Assembly (NCBI GenBank): GCA_031279155.1
Contig: JAITJB010000225.1
Location: forward strand, 1 to 6,377
Direction: 5' to 3'
DNA from: Deltaproteobacteria bacterium
Lineage (GTDB): Bacteria; Desulfobacterota; Desulfarculia; Adiutricales; Adiutricaceae
DNA length: 6,377 bases
Both the position numbers and the translations under genes were made by a program. The notes under the pieces are model-generated. The model saw only the letters and a program-made list of their open reading frames with translations, was not told the origin of the DNA and made no database searches. Each line of letters starts with the position of its first letter. Positions within the stretch are counted from its first letter, which is position 1. Shown here piece after piece: positions 1-5,712 of the stretch.

Positions 1-875
1 GTCACAAAAGGGTGGCCAGAGCCGTAGCCCCTCAGGCATGAGTAAGCCATGGACAGTAAAAAGCCCTCATCTGCGCGGGCTAAGCTCTGGAGCCTGGCCC
101 TTCGGTCTAAGGGAAAGTCTGGCGGCTCGCGAGTTAGATCGCCGGGACTGCCATCTTGAGGGGTATCTTCTTCTAAGAGGCCCTCTTCGATTAAAATGGC
201 TTCAATGGGCTTAATGGGTGTATCAGGCTGATCTAGCTGATCAGGCTGATCAGACTTTTGGGGCTTAGCGGACTGAGCGAACTTTTCAGGCTTATCAGAC
301 TGCTCGGACTTATCAGACTGATCAGACTTATCAGGCTGGCTAAGGGCTTGGCTATTAATTAGCCCTGGGTTTTCAAAGTTTTTAATCTCTTCAAAGTTGT
401 CGGCGCCTTCAAAGTTTTTTATATTTTCAAAGTTCTGAGTTTTTTGGTCTCCTTCAGTACTATCGGCTTTATCCATGGGCCTACGGTCCAAGAGCCGGTG
501 TGTGTAATCAAAGGTCGGGCCTAAAATCTGCCCGCCGGGCAGATCTTTAAAGGCCGCCGATATCCGCCGGAAGGGTTTGATTTCATCGGTCTCTAAAGGG
601 AGGCTATAACCTAAGCGCCTTAAGGTGGTCCGGTAAGCCCTAAGTAAAAAGACGGCTTCGGTCAGATCGCCCATGGCCTGGCTGATAGCCATAGCCGCTA
701 AGTCCGGGGCGTATAAGGAGCCTTCGGCCATGACCCTAGATACGGCCAAAGACATTTGGCTTTGGATTTGTTCGGGGGTTATGGGGGGTATTTCAAGATC
801 CCCGCGCCTAACCTTATCTAATAGCTTGTGGGCGGCCTCGATGGCTTTTTCGCCGCCCTTAACAGCCACGTACAT
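1..875 (-). CDS. phnI: PhnI, C-P lyase core subunit (partial, N-terminal 291 residues)
   Basis: PhnI is the subunit of the PhnG-H-I-J carbon-phosphorus lyase core that, with PhnG, PhnH and PhnL, replaces the adenine of ATP with a phosphonate, giving ribose 1-phosphonate 5-triphosphate; it is cytoplasmic. The start at 875 gives the family's typical MYVAVKGGEKAI opening. Other family blocks are EGSLY (51-55), FLLRAYRTTL (76-85), DLPGGQILGPTFDYTHRLLD (111-130) and DEGFLLSMAYSCLRGYGSGH (269-288). An AAGGA ribosome site lies just upstream, 37 bp after phnH. The oddity is residues about 131-223: a hydrophilic, repetitive linker (four NFE hexads, then thirteen S/P-D-K/Q triads) where the family usually has a much shorter stretch. 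The frame stays open and the family sequence resumes at IEAILIEEGLLEE, so this is an insertion, not a break. The C-terminal part lies beyond the left edge. Confidence 0.95.
   Translation of the reverse strand, partial: MYVAVKGGEKAIEAAHKLLDKVRRGDLEIPPITPEQIQSQMSLAVSRVMAEGSLYAPDLAAMAISQAMGDLTEAVFLLRAYRTTLRRLGYSLPLETDEIKPFRRISAAFKDLPGGQILGPTFDYTHRLLDRRPMDKADSTEGDQKTQNFENIKNFEGADNFEEIKNFENPGLINSQALSQPDKSDQSDKSEQSDKPEKFAQSAKPQKSDQPDQLDQPDTPIKPIEAILIEEGLLEEDTPQDGSPGDLTREPPDFPLDRRARLQSLARADEGFLLSMAYSCLRGYGSGHPFV
219..335 (-). repeat. 9-bp tandem repeat array inside phnI, 13 units
   Basis: Thirteen contiguous 9-base units encode residues 181-219 of PhnI as triads: PDK SDQ SDK SEQ SDK PEK FAQ SAK PQK SDQ PDQ LDQ PDT. 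The minus-strand consensus is close to TCTGATAAG or TCTGATCAG. Units at the ends and in the middle have diverged (FAQ, SAK, PQK), so the array is imperfect and probably not very recent. The product would be a flexible, charged, disordered linker. Unit length is a multiple of three, so gain or loss of units keeps the frame. Confidence 0.9.
363..434 (-). repeat. 18-bp repeat array inside phnI, 4 units (NFE hexads)
   Basis: Four 18-base units encode residues 148-171 of PhnI: NFENIK, NFEGAD, NFEEIK, NFENPG. Each begins with AACTTTGAA on the minus strand (top-strand TTCAAAGTT at 372-380 and 426-434 for the outer copies), while the second half of each unit varies. It lies just N-terminal to the triad array with a 9-residue spacer, and the two arrays together make up most of the enlarged linker. 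The same nonamer occurs in the phnG repeat. Confidence 0.88.
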
Positions 876-912
876 GGTTTATCCTTGAAGTTTTTTATTT
901 TCTTTTTTCCGG

Positions 913-1551
913 CTATAAGCTCGGTCTTTGAGAGCTAAGGTTAAGAGAGCGGGGGAGGGCGGCTAAGAGATTTTGGCCGGTCAAAAAGACGTCCACACCC
1001 ATGGGGTAGGCTTGAAAGTTTTCCTCCCAATCGCTCAAAAAATCCTTAGTTAAAATGGGAGCCGAAAACAATTTTGGCTCTTCTAAGCCCGGGCCATAAG
1101 CCCACCTAGATAGTTCTGAGTTAGGTTTTAGAGAGCTCGAATAAAGAGCCTCGGCTACCATGACGGTAGCCGATGTATCGGGCCTGCGGTCAGTGCCCCG
1201 GTTTAAGGCTGAAAACTTAGGAAGCTCTTGAGGGTTAGCGGCCACAATGATGGCGGCGTCGATTTTAGTATTATCGCTATCGCCATCTAAGTCAGCCAAA
1301 GGGCAGGCCAGGTGGAAGGTCAGCCAGTCAGACGCTCCCCTTAATGATTTTGAGAGCCAGACTTTGGTTAAGTGGTCGGCCAAGGTCATGACCAGAGCGG
1401 CTAAGGTTACGGAAATTGGGGGAGTATCTTTAAATAAGCCCTCAAAATCAACCTCCCTCACCGTCGCCGGGCGGCTCATGGCCGTTAAAGCCGCCCGAAA
1501 GACCGTTTGGCTGGCGGCGGTGTAGTCATTAAAGGCCGGCTGAATCGCCAT
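913..1551 (-). CDS. phnH: PhnH, C-P lyase core subunit
   Basis: PhnH is a structural subunit of the PhnG2H2I2J2 core and is required for forming ribose 1-phosphonate 5-triphosphate from ATP and phosphonate. From this start the protein has 212 residues, near the usual size. Visible family features are the N-terminal AFNDYTAASQTVFRAALTAM with SRP at 26-28, RRPDTSAT (122-129), AYGPGLEEP (151-159), YPMGVDVFL (182-190) and ALPRS (198-202). Two adjacent ATGs lie at 1554 and 1551. The AGAGGAG at 1558-1564 is 3 bases from the first and 6 from the second, so 1551 is preferred. A longer in-frame start at 1584 (adding MIFLLSLEEKM) would put this ribosome site inside the gene and is less likely. The gene overlaps phnG by about 23 bp, which suggests translational coupling. 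The stop is TAG. Confidence 0.92.
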   Translation of the reverse strand: MAIQPAFNDYTAASQTVFRAALTAMSRPATVREVDFEGLFKDTPPISVTLAALVMTLADHLTKVWLSKSLRGASDWLTFHLACPLADLDGDSDNTKIDAAIIVAANPQELPKFSALNRGTDRRPDTSATVMVAEALYSSSLKPNSELSRWAYGPGLEEPKLFSAPILTKDFLSDWEENFQAYPMGVDVFLTGQNLLAALPRSLNLSSQRPSL

Positions 1552-2101
1552 CATCTTCTCCTCTAACGAGAGTAAAAAAATCAACCTTAGTTGCCCTTAT
1601 CTCTTCGGCAGCCATTTGGTCTTGAGCGTTTAGAGCGCAAGACAGTTCTTGGGCTAAATTTTCCATTTTAAGCGCGTACTTTGGGTTTTGCCCCAATAGA
1701 TCGGCTAGGGCGGCTAAGGCCGCCCCAAGGGGGTCGTCACCTAATCTATAGCCGTGACCGATATAATCTTGGCTAGAAACCGAGCATCTGGTAACTAGCA
1801 TCTCGCCTAAATTAAAGGAGGCCCCGGTAGCCCCGATTTTACCTCTGACCATGAGAAGTCCGACCTCGGGCTCGCGCAAAAAAGACCACTGTGGAATTGA
1901 TTCAAAGTTATCAAAGTTATCTAAGCTATCTAAGCTATCTAAGCTATCTAGGCTATCTAGATTTTCTAAGGCCCTAGATAAAATGCTTTTATCGCCTAAA
2001 TTAAAGGCTCGCATCATCTGGCTTCTTTTATGATTTGGGTCTGGTTTTTGACTTTGGCTTGGCTTTTGATTATCGTTTGGCGTTTCATTTTGATCGTTCA
2101 T
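1529..2101 (-). CDS. phnG: PhnG, C-P lyase core subunit with N-terminal extension and (LDS)n tract
   Basis: PhnG is a small subunit of the cytoplasmic C-P lyase core, acting with PhnH, PhnI and PhnL in the nucleosidase-like first step. The assignment rests on MVRGKIGATG (84-93), TRCSV (104-108), the GYRLGDDPLGAALAALADLL segment (117-136) and the C-terminal KVDFFTLVRGED (172-183), which is strongly conserved in the family. At 190 residues it is longer than the roughly 150 typical of PhnG. The excess is a hydrophilic N-terminus rich in N, Q, K, S and P (1-28) and a repetitive tract, (LDS)4-LDN-FDN-F (about 48-66), between the first helix and the first conserved strand. GAGGA lies 4 bases before the ATG at 2101. 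MM at 29-30 is an alternative start nearer the usual length, but without an obvious ribosome site. DUF1045 ends 10 bp upstream; phnH overlaps the 3' end. Confidence 0.92.
   Translation of the reverse strand: MNDQNETPNDNQKPSQSQKPDPNHKRSQMMRAFNLGDKSILSRALENLDSLDSLDSLDSLDNFDNFESIPQWSFLREPEVGLLMVRGKIGATGASFNLGEMLVTRCSVSSQDYIGHGYRLGDDPLGAALAALADLLGQNPKYALKMENLAQELSCALNAQDQMAAEEIRATKVDFFTLVRGEDDGDSAGL
1558..1564 (-). promoter_or_regulatory. Ribosome binding site deciding the phnH start
   Basis: The minus strand reads AGAGGAG followed by AAG and then ATGATG. It lies inside the 3' end of phnG. Its spacing fits the ATG at 1551 (6 bases) better than the ATG at 1554 (3 bases), and it argues against the upstream in-frame ATG at 1584, which lies before it. 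Confidence 0.7.
1901..1955 (-). repeat. 9-bp tandem repeat inside phnG
   Basis: On the top strand, 1902-1955 is six consecutive 9-base units: two TCAAAGTTA, three TCTAAGCTA and one TCTAGGCTA. Two more decayed units (TCTAGATTT, TCTAAGGCC) follow to about 1973. Read on the minus strand in the phnG frame this encodes (LDS)4-LDN-FDN-F. The three identical TCTAAGCTA units suggest recent slippage or duplication. The AACTTTGAA at 1901-1909 is identical to the unit start in the phnI NFE array and is read in the same frame. Confidence 0.92.
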
Positions 2102-2111
2102 AAGATCCTCG

Positions 2112-2768
2112 CTAGCCCTTTAGTTCATAGACAGAATCTAGCCGAAAATACGACTTAGGTTTATCTTGAACGCAAAGGGCTAAGCTATCTAAGACCACGG
2201 AGGTTAAGACCTTAGGGGTGAAGATTACCGAAAGAGTGGCTATCTTTTTTTTGAGCTCAATGGGGTCGGTTACGATGTCGCCTAATGTTAAGTGAAATCT
2301 AAACTCCTCTAAGACCCATGGGTAGCCCCATTTTTGGACGTATTCCATTTGCCGGGCCGTGAGTATTCCCCGCTTATTGATTTCATCTTCAGTAGGAGGC
2401 AACCTGACTTCGGTTAGGAGCTCAAGTAAGGTTCTTTCTAAAACGGCCAGCTTGTAGTTACCAGCGTCAATAGCCAGAGCCGGAAAGCCAGGGCTTAAGC
2501 CGACCAATTTTAAGCCAGTTAGATTTACAGGAAATAAGAGCTTACTGGCCGATGATAAGATGTCGGTAATATCTTGGCGGCTGGACGCAGTCCGAAAGGG
2601 GGCGATAATGGTTGCGTGGAAACCGTAGACAGCGGCTTTTTCCGTGGGCGCGCTGGCGCTTGGATAGGGCCGGCCTAGGTAAAGGCAATAGCCCAAAGCC
2701 TGGCGACCTAGCTTATAGAGCTGGCTCTCCATCTTGGGCACATAATAAATCGCGTAGCGATATGACAT
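2112..2768 (-). CDS. DUF1045 / 2H phosphoesterase-like phosphonate operon protein
   Basis: This 218-residue protein matches the DUF1045 family often found in phn operons, starting MSYRYAIYYVPK. It has the two HxT motifs of 2H phosphoesterases: H51-A-T53 in YGFHATIIAPFR and H159-L-T161 in FRFHLTLGDI. That superfamily acts on 2',3'-cyclic, 1'',2''-cyclic and related phosphodiesters. C-P lyase releases 5-phosphoribosyl 1,2-cyclic phosphate, normally opened by PhnP, so a cyclic phosphodiesterase role here is a reasonable inference but unproven. The N-terminal region before the first HxT appears short for the family. The ATG at 2768 lacks a good ribosome site; the nearest purine run, AAGGGGG, stands before an out-of-frame ATG at 2785. 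The gene sits between transporter and lyase genes, 70 bp after phnE and 10 bp before phnG. The stop is TAG. Confidence 0.85.
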   Translation of the reverse strand: MSYRYAIYYVPKMESQLYKLGRQALGYCLYLGRPYPSASAPTEKAAVYGFHATIIAPFRTASSRQDITDILSSASKLLFPVNLTGLKLVGLSPGFPALAIDAGNYKLAVLERTLLELLTEVRLPPTEDEINKRGILTARQMEYVQKWGYPWVLEEFRFHLTLGDIVTDPIELKKKIATLSVIFTPKVLTSVVLDSLALCVQDKPKSYFRLDSVYELKG

Positions 2769-2838
2769 TTTTTTAAAGCTACCATAGCCCCCTTGGTTTT
2801 GGCCTTATGTTAAAAACTTTTTAAAGTCAGTAACCATT

Positions 2839-3633
2839 TTAAATGGCCATTTTCCGGAGGCGCTGGGAAATTAGATCAAAGATGCTGACAGCTGCGATGA
2901 TAACGAGCATGCAGGCGCAAGTCTGCTGGAAAAGAAAGCCGCGTATGAGCTCCCATAAGATGACGCCAATGCCGCCCGCCCCGACCATGCCGACGACGGT
3001 AGCCGAGCGGACATTACTTTCAAAGCGGTAGAGAGTAAAGGAGATCCAAAGCGGAAAAACCTGGGGGATGATGCCGTAGGTTATCTCGGTAATCAGCCCG
3101 GCCCCGGTCGATCTGATGCCCTCAACCGGTTGGGGATCGATGGCCTCAACGGCCTCAGAAAATAGTTTAGCCAAAATGCCGGTCGTGTGGACAAAGAGAG
3201 CTAAGACCCCGGCAAAGGCCCCTAAGCCGACGGTAACCACAAAGAGCATGGCGAAGACCATCTCGTTTATGGCCCTTAAGGCGTCCATGACCCTTCGGAC
3301 TGGCTGCCTAATCCATATGGGCGCCACGTTTTCTGAACTCATCAAGCCCAAAGGTATGGCGCAGATAACCGCCAACAAGGTCCCCCACAAGGCAATGTGG
3401 ATGGTGATTAACATCTCCTTTAAGTAGTATTTTAGATCGCTAAAATCAGGCGGAAAGAAATCTCTGACTAGCGTCACCATATTACCACCGTCGCGCCAGA
3501 GATCTAAGGGTTTGATTTCAGCCCCCCGCCAGGACCAAGCTAGGATGACCACGGCCAAAATCAAGGTGGTCGTCCAGCCTAGGCCCCGGAATCGCCTCTG
3601 AGGCGTTCCAGGGCTGTTGGTAGTTAAGCTCAT
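2839..3633 (-). CDS. phnE: PhnE, phosphonate ABC transporter permease
   Basis: PhnE is the inner-membrane permease through which the PhnCDE importer passes phosphonates, probably as a dimer. The 264-residue length is normal for the family. Hydrophobic segments are visible at about 20-36, 73-97, 124-152, 186-202, 212-230 and 236-254. The EAA loop that docks the ATPase is EGIRSTGAGLITEITYGIIP (171-190). Highly conserved family blocks are DFFPPDFSDLKYYL (58-71), QPVRRVMDALRAINEMVFAM (110-129), LYRFESNVRSATVVGMVGAG (201-220) and FQQTCA (235-240). Only 7 bp separate it from the phnD stop, and no strong ribosome site is visible before the ATG at 3633, so translation is probably coupled to phnD. The stop is TAA. 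Confidence 0.95.
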   Translation of the reverse strand: MSLTTNSPGTPQRRFRGLGWTTTLILAVVILAWSWRGAEIKPLDLWRDGGNMVTLVRDFFPPDFSDLKYYLKEMLITIHIALWGTLLAVICAIPLGLMSSENVAPIWIRQPVRRVMDALRAINEMVFAMLFVVTVGLGAFAGVLALFVHTTGILAKLFSEAVEAIDPQPVEGIRSTGAGLITEITYGIIPQVFPLWISFTLYRFESNVRSATVVGMVGAGGIGVILWELIRGFLFQQTCACMLVIIAAVSIFDLISQRLRKMAI

Positions 3634-3640
3634 AAATGGC

Positions 3641-4648
3641 TTACTTCATTTTCTTGGCTAAGGCCGAAAGCTCGCTATCGATGTCGGCCAGCCTCTTTTT
3701 TTGATCGTTATTTAAGTTACCGCGATCCTCTAAGTTCTTCTTTTCCTTGAAGAGCTCAAGTTGACGGATGGGGTCAAGTTGATCGTTATTGGAGACCTTA
3801 AAGCCCTTCCACTGAAGATTTTTTAGAATCTCAACTTCTCTGGCGTCGCCGGTCTGACCGTAGGAGAGAAGAAAATCATCTATTTTCTTTTTAGTAGCGC
3901 TATCGAGATCTTTGCGGCGGACTAAGGGATCGGAGGGGATAAGGGGGCTAGTCCAGATGACCTTGATAAGTTTTCTCTTATCCGGAAAGGTTATCTCTAA
4001 CCTAGCTAAGCTCTCGCTGTTACAGGTGGCCACATCGAGTTGATTATTGGCTACCGATAAGGCGTTACTTTCGTGGTTAGAATTTAAGGTCCTCTTAAAG
4101 ATGGTCTTGGGGTCTTTGGAGTTTAGGGCAAAGACATAGTAACCCGGGACCAAAAAGCCCGAAGTGGAGTTGGGGTCGCCGTTACCGAAGCTAAGATTTG
4201 CCGCAGCTTTAAACATGTCCTCAATGGAATTTAAAGGCGAAGAGGTATTGGCGATGATGTGGGAGTAGTAGCCGTCAGAGCCGTCGGCGGCCAAGGTCTG
4301 CATGAAGACCTCGCCTTCAGCTCGGTCAACGGCCTCCATGGCCGCTTTGTTACCGTACCAGGCCAATTGGACCTTATTGAAGCGCATAGCTTCGATGATG
4401 CCGGCGTAGTCGGTAGCGAAAAAGGCCTTGATGTTTAAGCCCGTGCGCTCGGTTAGGTCTTTAAGAAATGGATCCCACATGACCCTGAGGTTTTGGGAGG
4501 ACTCAGTGGAGATGATGCCAAAGTTGATTTCATCGGCGGCCTTGGCCGGCGAAGTAAATAAAGCTGTAAAAAACATGAAGGCCAAAGCCATCATAAGGCT
4601 TAGGATGACATGGCCGACCAGTTGTAGGCCATTTTCGGACCTGGACAT
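3641..4648 (-). CDS. phnD: PhnD, periplasmic phosphonate-binding protein
   Basis: PhnD is the soluble periplasmic receptor that delivers phosphonates to PhnE/PhnC. The 335-residue protein starts with a Sec signal peptide: hydrophobic core about 14-32 and an SPAKA cleavage site ending near residue 37, without a lipobox. Family blocks include STESSQNLRVMWDPFL (47-62), AFFATDYAGIIEAMRFNKV (75-93), AWYGNKAAMEAVDRA (96-110), GNGDPNSTSGFLVPGYYVFA (155-174) and WTSPLIPSDP (232-241). By remembered alignment to E. coli PhnD, the ligand residues are kept: Y81, Y127, S161 and T162, H192 (phosphonate end), and E212 and D240 (amino group of 2-aminoethylphosphonate). The C-terminus (about 295-335) is charged and helical, as in the family. 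An AAGGAG 6 bases before the ATG at 4648 is a near-ideal ribosome site, in keeping with a protein made in excess over the other importer parts. Confidence 0.97.
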   Translation of the reverse strand: MSRSENGLQLVGHVILSLMMALAFMFFTALFTSPAKAADEINFGIISTESSQNLRVMWDPFLKDLTERTGLNIKAFFATDYAGIIEAMRFNKVQLAWYGNKAAMEAVDRAEGEVFMQTLAADGSDGYYSHIIANTSSPLNSIEDMFKAAANLSFGNGDPNSTSGFLVPGYYVFALNSKDPKTIFKRTLNSNHESNALSVANNQLDVATCNSESLARLEITFPDKRKLIKVIWTSPLIPSDPLVRRKDLDSATKKKIDDFLLSYGQTGDAREVEILKNLQWKGFKVSNNDQLDPIRQLELFKEKKNLEDRGNLNNDQKKRLADIDSELSALAKKMK

Positions 4649-4654
4649 TTAAGA

Positions 4655-4660
4655 CTCCTT
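4655..4660 (-). promoter_or_regulatory. Strong ribosome binding site of phnD
   Basis: The minus strand reads AAGGAG with a 6-base spacer before the ATG at 4648. It is the best Shine-Dalgarno match in the operon and stands just downstream of the phnC-phnD stem-loop. Confidence 0.75.
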
Positions 4661-4688
4661 GGTTGGTGTTTAATTGGCTTTTGGCCAG

Positions 4689-4746
4689 GGCCAGGGTCAT
4701 AAGGTGGGCACTAGATCTGGGCGCGGATCTTCTGATGACCCTGGCC
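4689..4746 (-). promoter_or_regulatory. Stem-loop in the phnC-phnD intergenic region
   Basis: GGCCAGGGTCAT (top strand 4689-4700) is perfectly complementary to ATGACCCTGGCC (4735-4746), giving a 12-bp stem around a 34-base loop. The loop holds a smaller stem (AGATC 4713-4717 with GATCT 4726-4730). A second copy of GGCCAGGG at 4683-4690 overlaps the outer arm, so the stem can pair in an alternative register. In the mRNA it falls after the phnC stop and before the phnD ribosome site. No U-run follows, so an intrinsic terminator is unlikely. Possible roles are mRNA processing or 3'-end protection that raises PhnD over PhnC, or a member of a repeated extragenic palindrome family. The structure is seen; the role is inferred. 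Confidence 0.7.
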
Positions 4747-4769
4747 GTGGTTTGACAAAAGCTAGGCGC

Positions 4770-5663
4770 TTAAGCGTTTAAGACGCTGGTAGCCCCTATG
4801 GTAGGTTTAGCTTTGGGCCGCGAGATGGCGCCGGGTCTATCGATGGGCCCAATGAAGGGATCGTTATTATCTGATTGGGCCGCCTGGTTGATGGGCCGGT
4901 CGCTAAAGAGGCTAGCGGCCTTTTCGCCGTAGATGCTGCGGATTTTTTCGATACTTAATTCTGAGCTAGGTCCGTCGTAGTAAACCCGGCCACCGCACAG
5001 AGCTATGGCTCGCGGGCAGTATTTAACGGCGTAGTCGATTTGATGTAAACTAACGATGACCGTTAGCCCCTCGCTCTGATGGAGCCTTTCTAAGATCTCC
5101 ATGACCTTAACCGAACTCTCCGGATCTAAGGAGGCGATGGGCTCATCGGCTAAAATGAGATCGCTTTTTTGAACTAGGGCTCTGGCAATGGCCACCCTCT
5201 GCTGCTGACCGCCGGAGAGAGTTGAGGCCCTCTGGAAGGCCGTTGACTCCAAACCGACCTTGGCTAAGGCCTCTAAGGCTAACCTGCGGTCGCTAGCGTA
5301 GAAGGTACGGCTTAAGGCTCGCCAGAGCGGGGTTCGGCCTAAGGCTCCCAATAAAACGTTGGTGATGACGTTTAGCCGGCCCACTAAGTTAAACTGCTGG
5401 AAGATTACGCCTATGCCCGTTCGAAGGCGCCTAATGTCTCGCGAGAGCCTTCCTTCTGACTGGATGACTTGACCTCTGACGGTTACTTGGCTATTGGTCT
5501 TATCGCTGACGGTAAGCCCAGAAATGTGTCTTAAGATGGTCGATTTACCCGAGCCAGAGGCGCCGATTAGGGCCACCATTTCGCCGGGATTAACTTTTAA
5601 GTCAACCCCGTCTAAGGCCTTAACCGCGCCGTAGGTTTTGGTGAGATTGGTTATATCTAGCAT
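4770..5663 (-). CDS. phnC: PhnC, phosphonate ABC transporter ATP-binding protein
   Basis: PhnC is the cytoplasmic ATPase that powers PhnCDE phosphonate import. All nucleotide-binding motifs are present in the 297-residue protein: Walker A GASGSGKST (34-42), Q-loop IFQQFNLV (87-94), ABC signature LSGGQQQ (149-155), Walker B LILADEP (169-175), D-loop SLD (178-180) and H-loop His207 in SLHQ. PhnC-specific stretches include RLSRDIRRLR (72-81) and LADEPIASLDPES (171-183). The catalytic core ends near residue 253; the remaining 44 residues are a proline-rich, polar tail that makes the protein longer than the roughly 260 usual in the family. AGAGGAG with a 4-base spacer precedes the ATG at 5663. It is the first gene of the operon and the gene nearest the divergent control region. 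The stop is TAA. Confidence 0.96.
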   Translation of the reverse strand: MLDITNLTKTYGAVKALDGVDLKVNPGEMVALIGASGSGKSTILRHISGLTVSDKTNSQVTVRGQVIQSEGRLSRDIRRLRTGIGVIFQQFNLVGRLNVITNVLLGALGRTPLWRALSRTFYASDRRLALEALAKVGLESTAFQRASTLSGGQQQRVAIARALVQKSDLILADEPIASLDPESSVKVMEILERLHQSEGLTVIVSLHQIDYAVKYCPRAIALCGGRVYYDGPSSELSIEKIRSIYGEKAASLFSDRPINQAAQSDNNDPFIGPIDRPGAISRPKAKPTIGATSVLNA

Positions 5664-5680
5664 TTTTCTCCTCTATCATT

Positions 5681-5712
5681 ACCAGGATCGCCCTCGAGGG
5701 AGCTTCCCTGGT
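5681..5712 (-). promoter_or_regulatory. Possible hairpin in the phnC 5' leader
   Basis: ACCAGG (5681-5686) can pair with CCTGGT (5707-5712). The interval holds the perfect palindrome CCCTCGAGGG (5691-5700) and an alternative GGGA/TCCC stem (5698-5701 with 5705-5708). If transcription of phnC starts upstream, this structure lies a few bases before the AGAGGAG ribosome site and could affect translation. It may equally be a DNA operator. The pairing is visible but short, and no function is shown. Confidence 0.35.

Noticed and set aside
219..434. Possible CRISPR-like repeat array
   Set aside because: Units are 9 and 18 bases without unique spacers and are in-frame coding repeats within phnI.
673..888. 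Plus-strand ORF of 71 codons
   Set aside because: It is antisense to the N-terminal coding part of phnI, which matches its family residue by residue here.
1247..1525. Plus-strand ORF of 92 codons
   Set aside because: It lies wholly antisense to phnH, has no recognisable family features, and is explained as a shadow frame.
1529..1584. phnH starting at 1584 with a 56-bp overlap with phnG
   Set aside because: The strong ribosome site at 1558-1564 and family alignment favour a start at 1551 (or 1554).
1851..2033. Plus-strand ORF with a KLSKLSKLSRLSR-like repeat
   Set aside because: It is the antisense reading of the phnG tandem repeat; it has no ribosome site, and phnG is clearly the coding frame.
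2810..2824. AT-rich inverted repeat TTAAAAACTTTTTAA after phnE as a terminator
   Set aside because: The stem has no GC pairs and no workable loop, so it would not terminate transcription; the operon most likely reads through.
3116..3427. Plus-strand ORF of 103 codons
   Set aside because: It is antisense to phnE, whose conserved blocks fill the region; its composition fits a shadow frame.
4767..4776. Palindrome CGCTTAAGCG at the phnC stop
   Set aside because: It has no loop and is short; one such 10-bp palindrome is not surprising in a window of this size.
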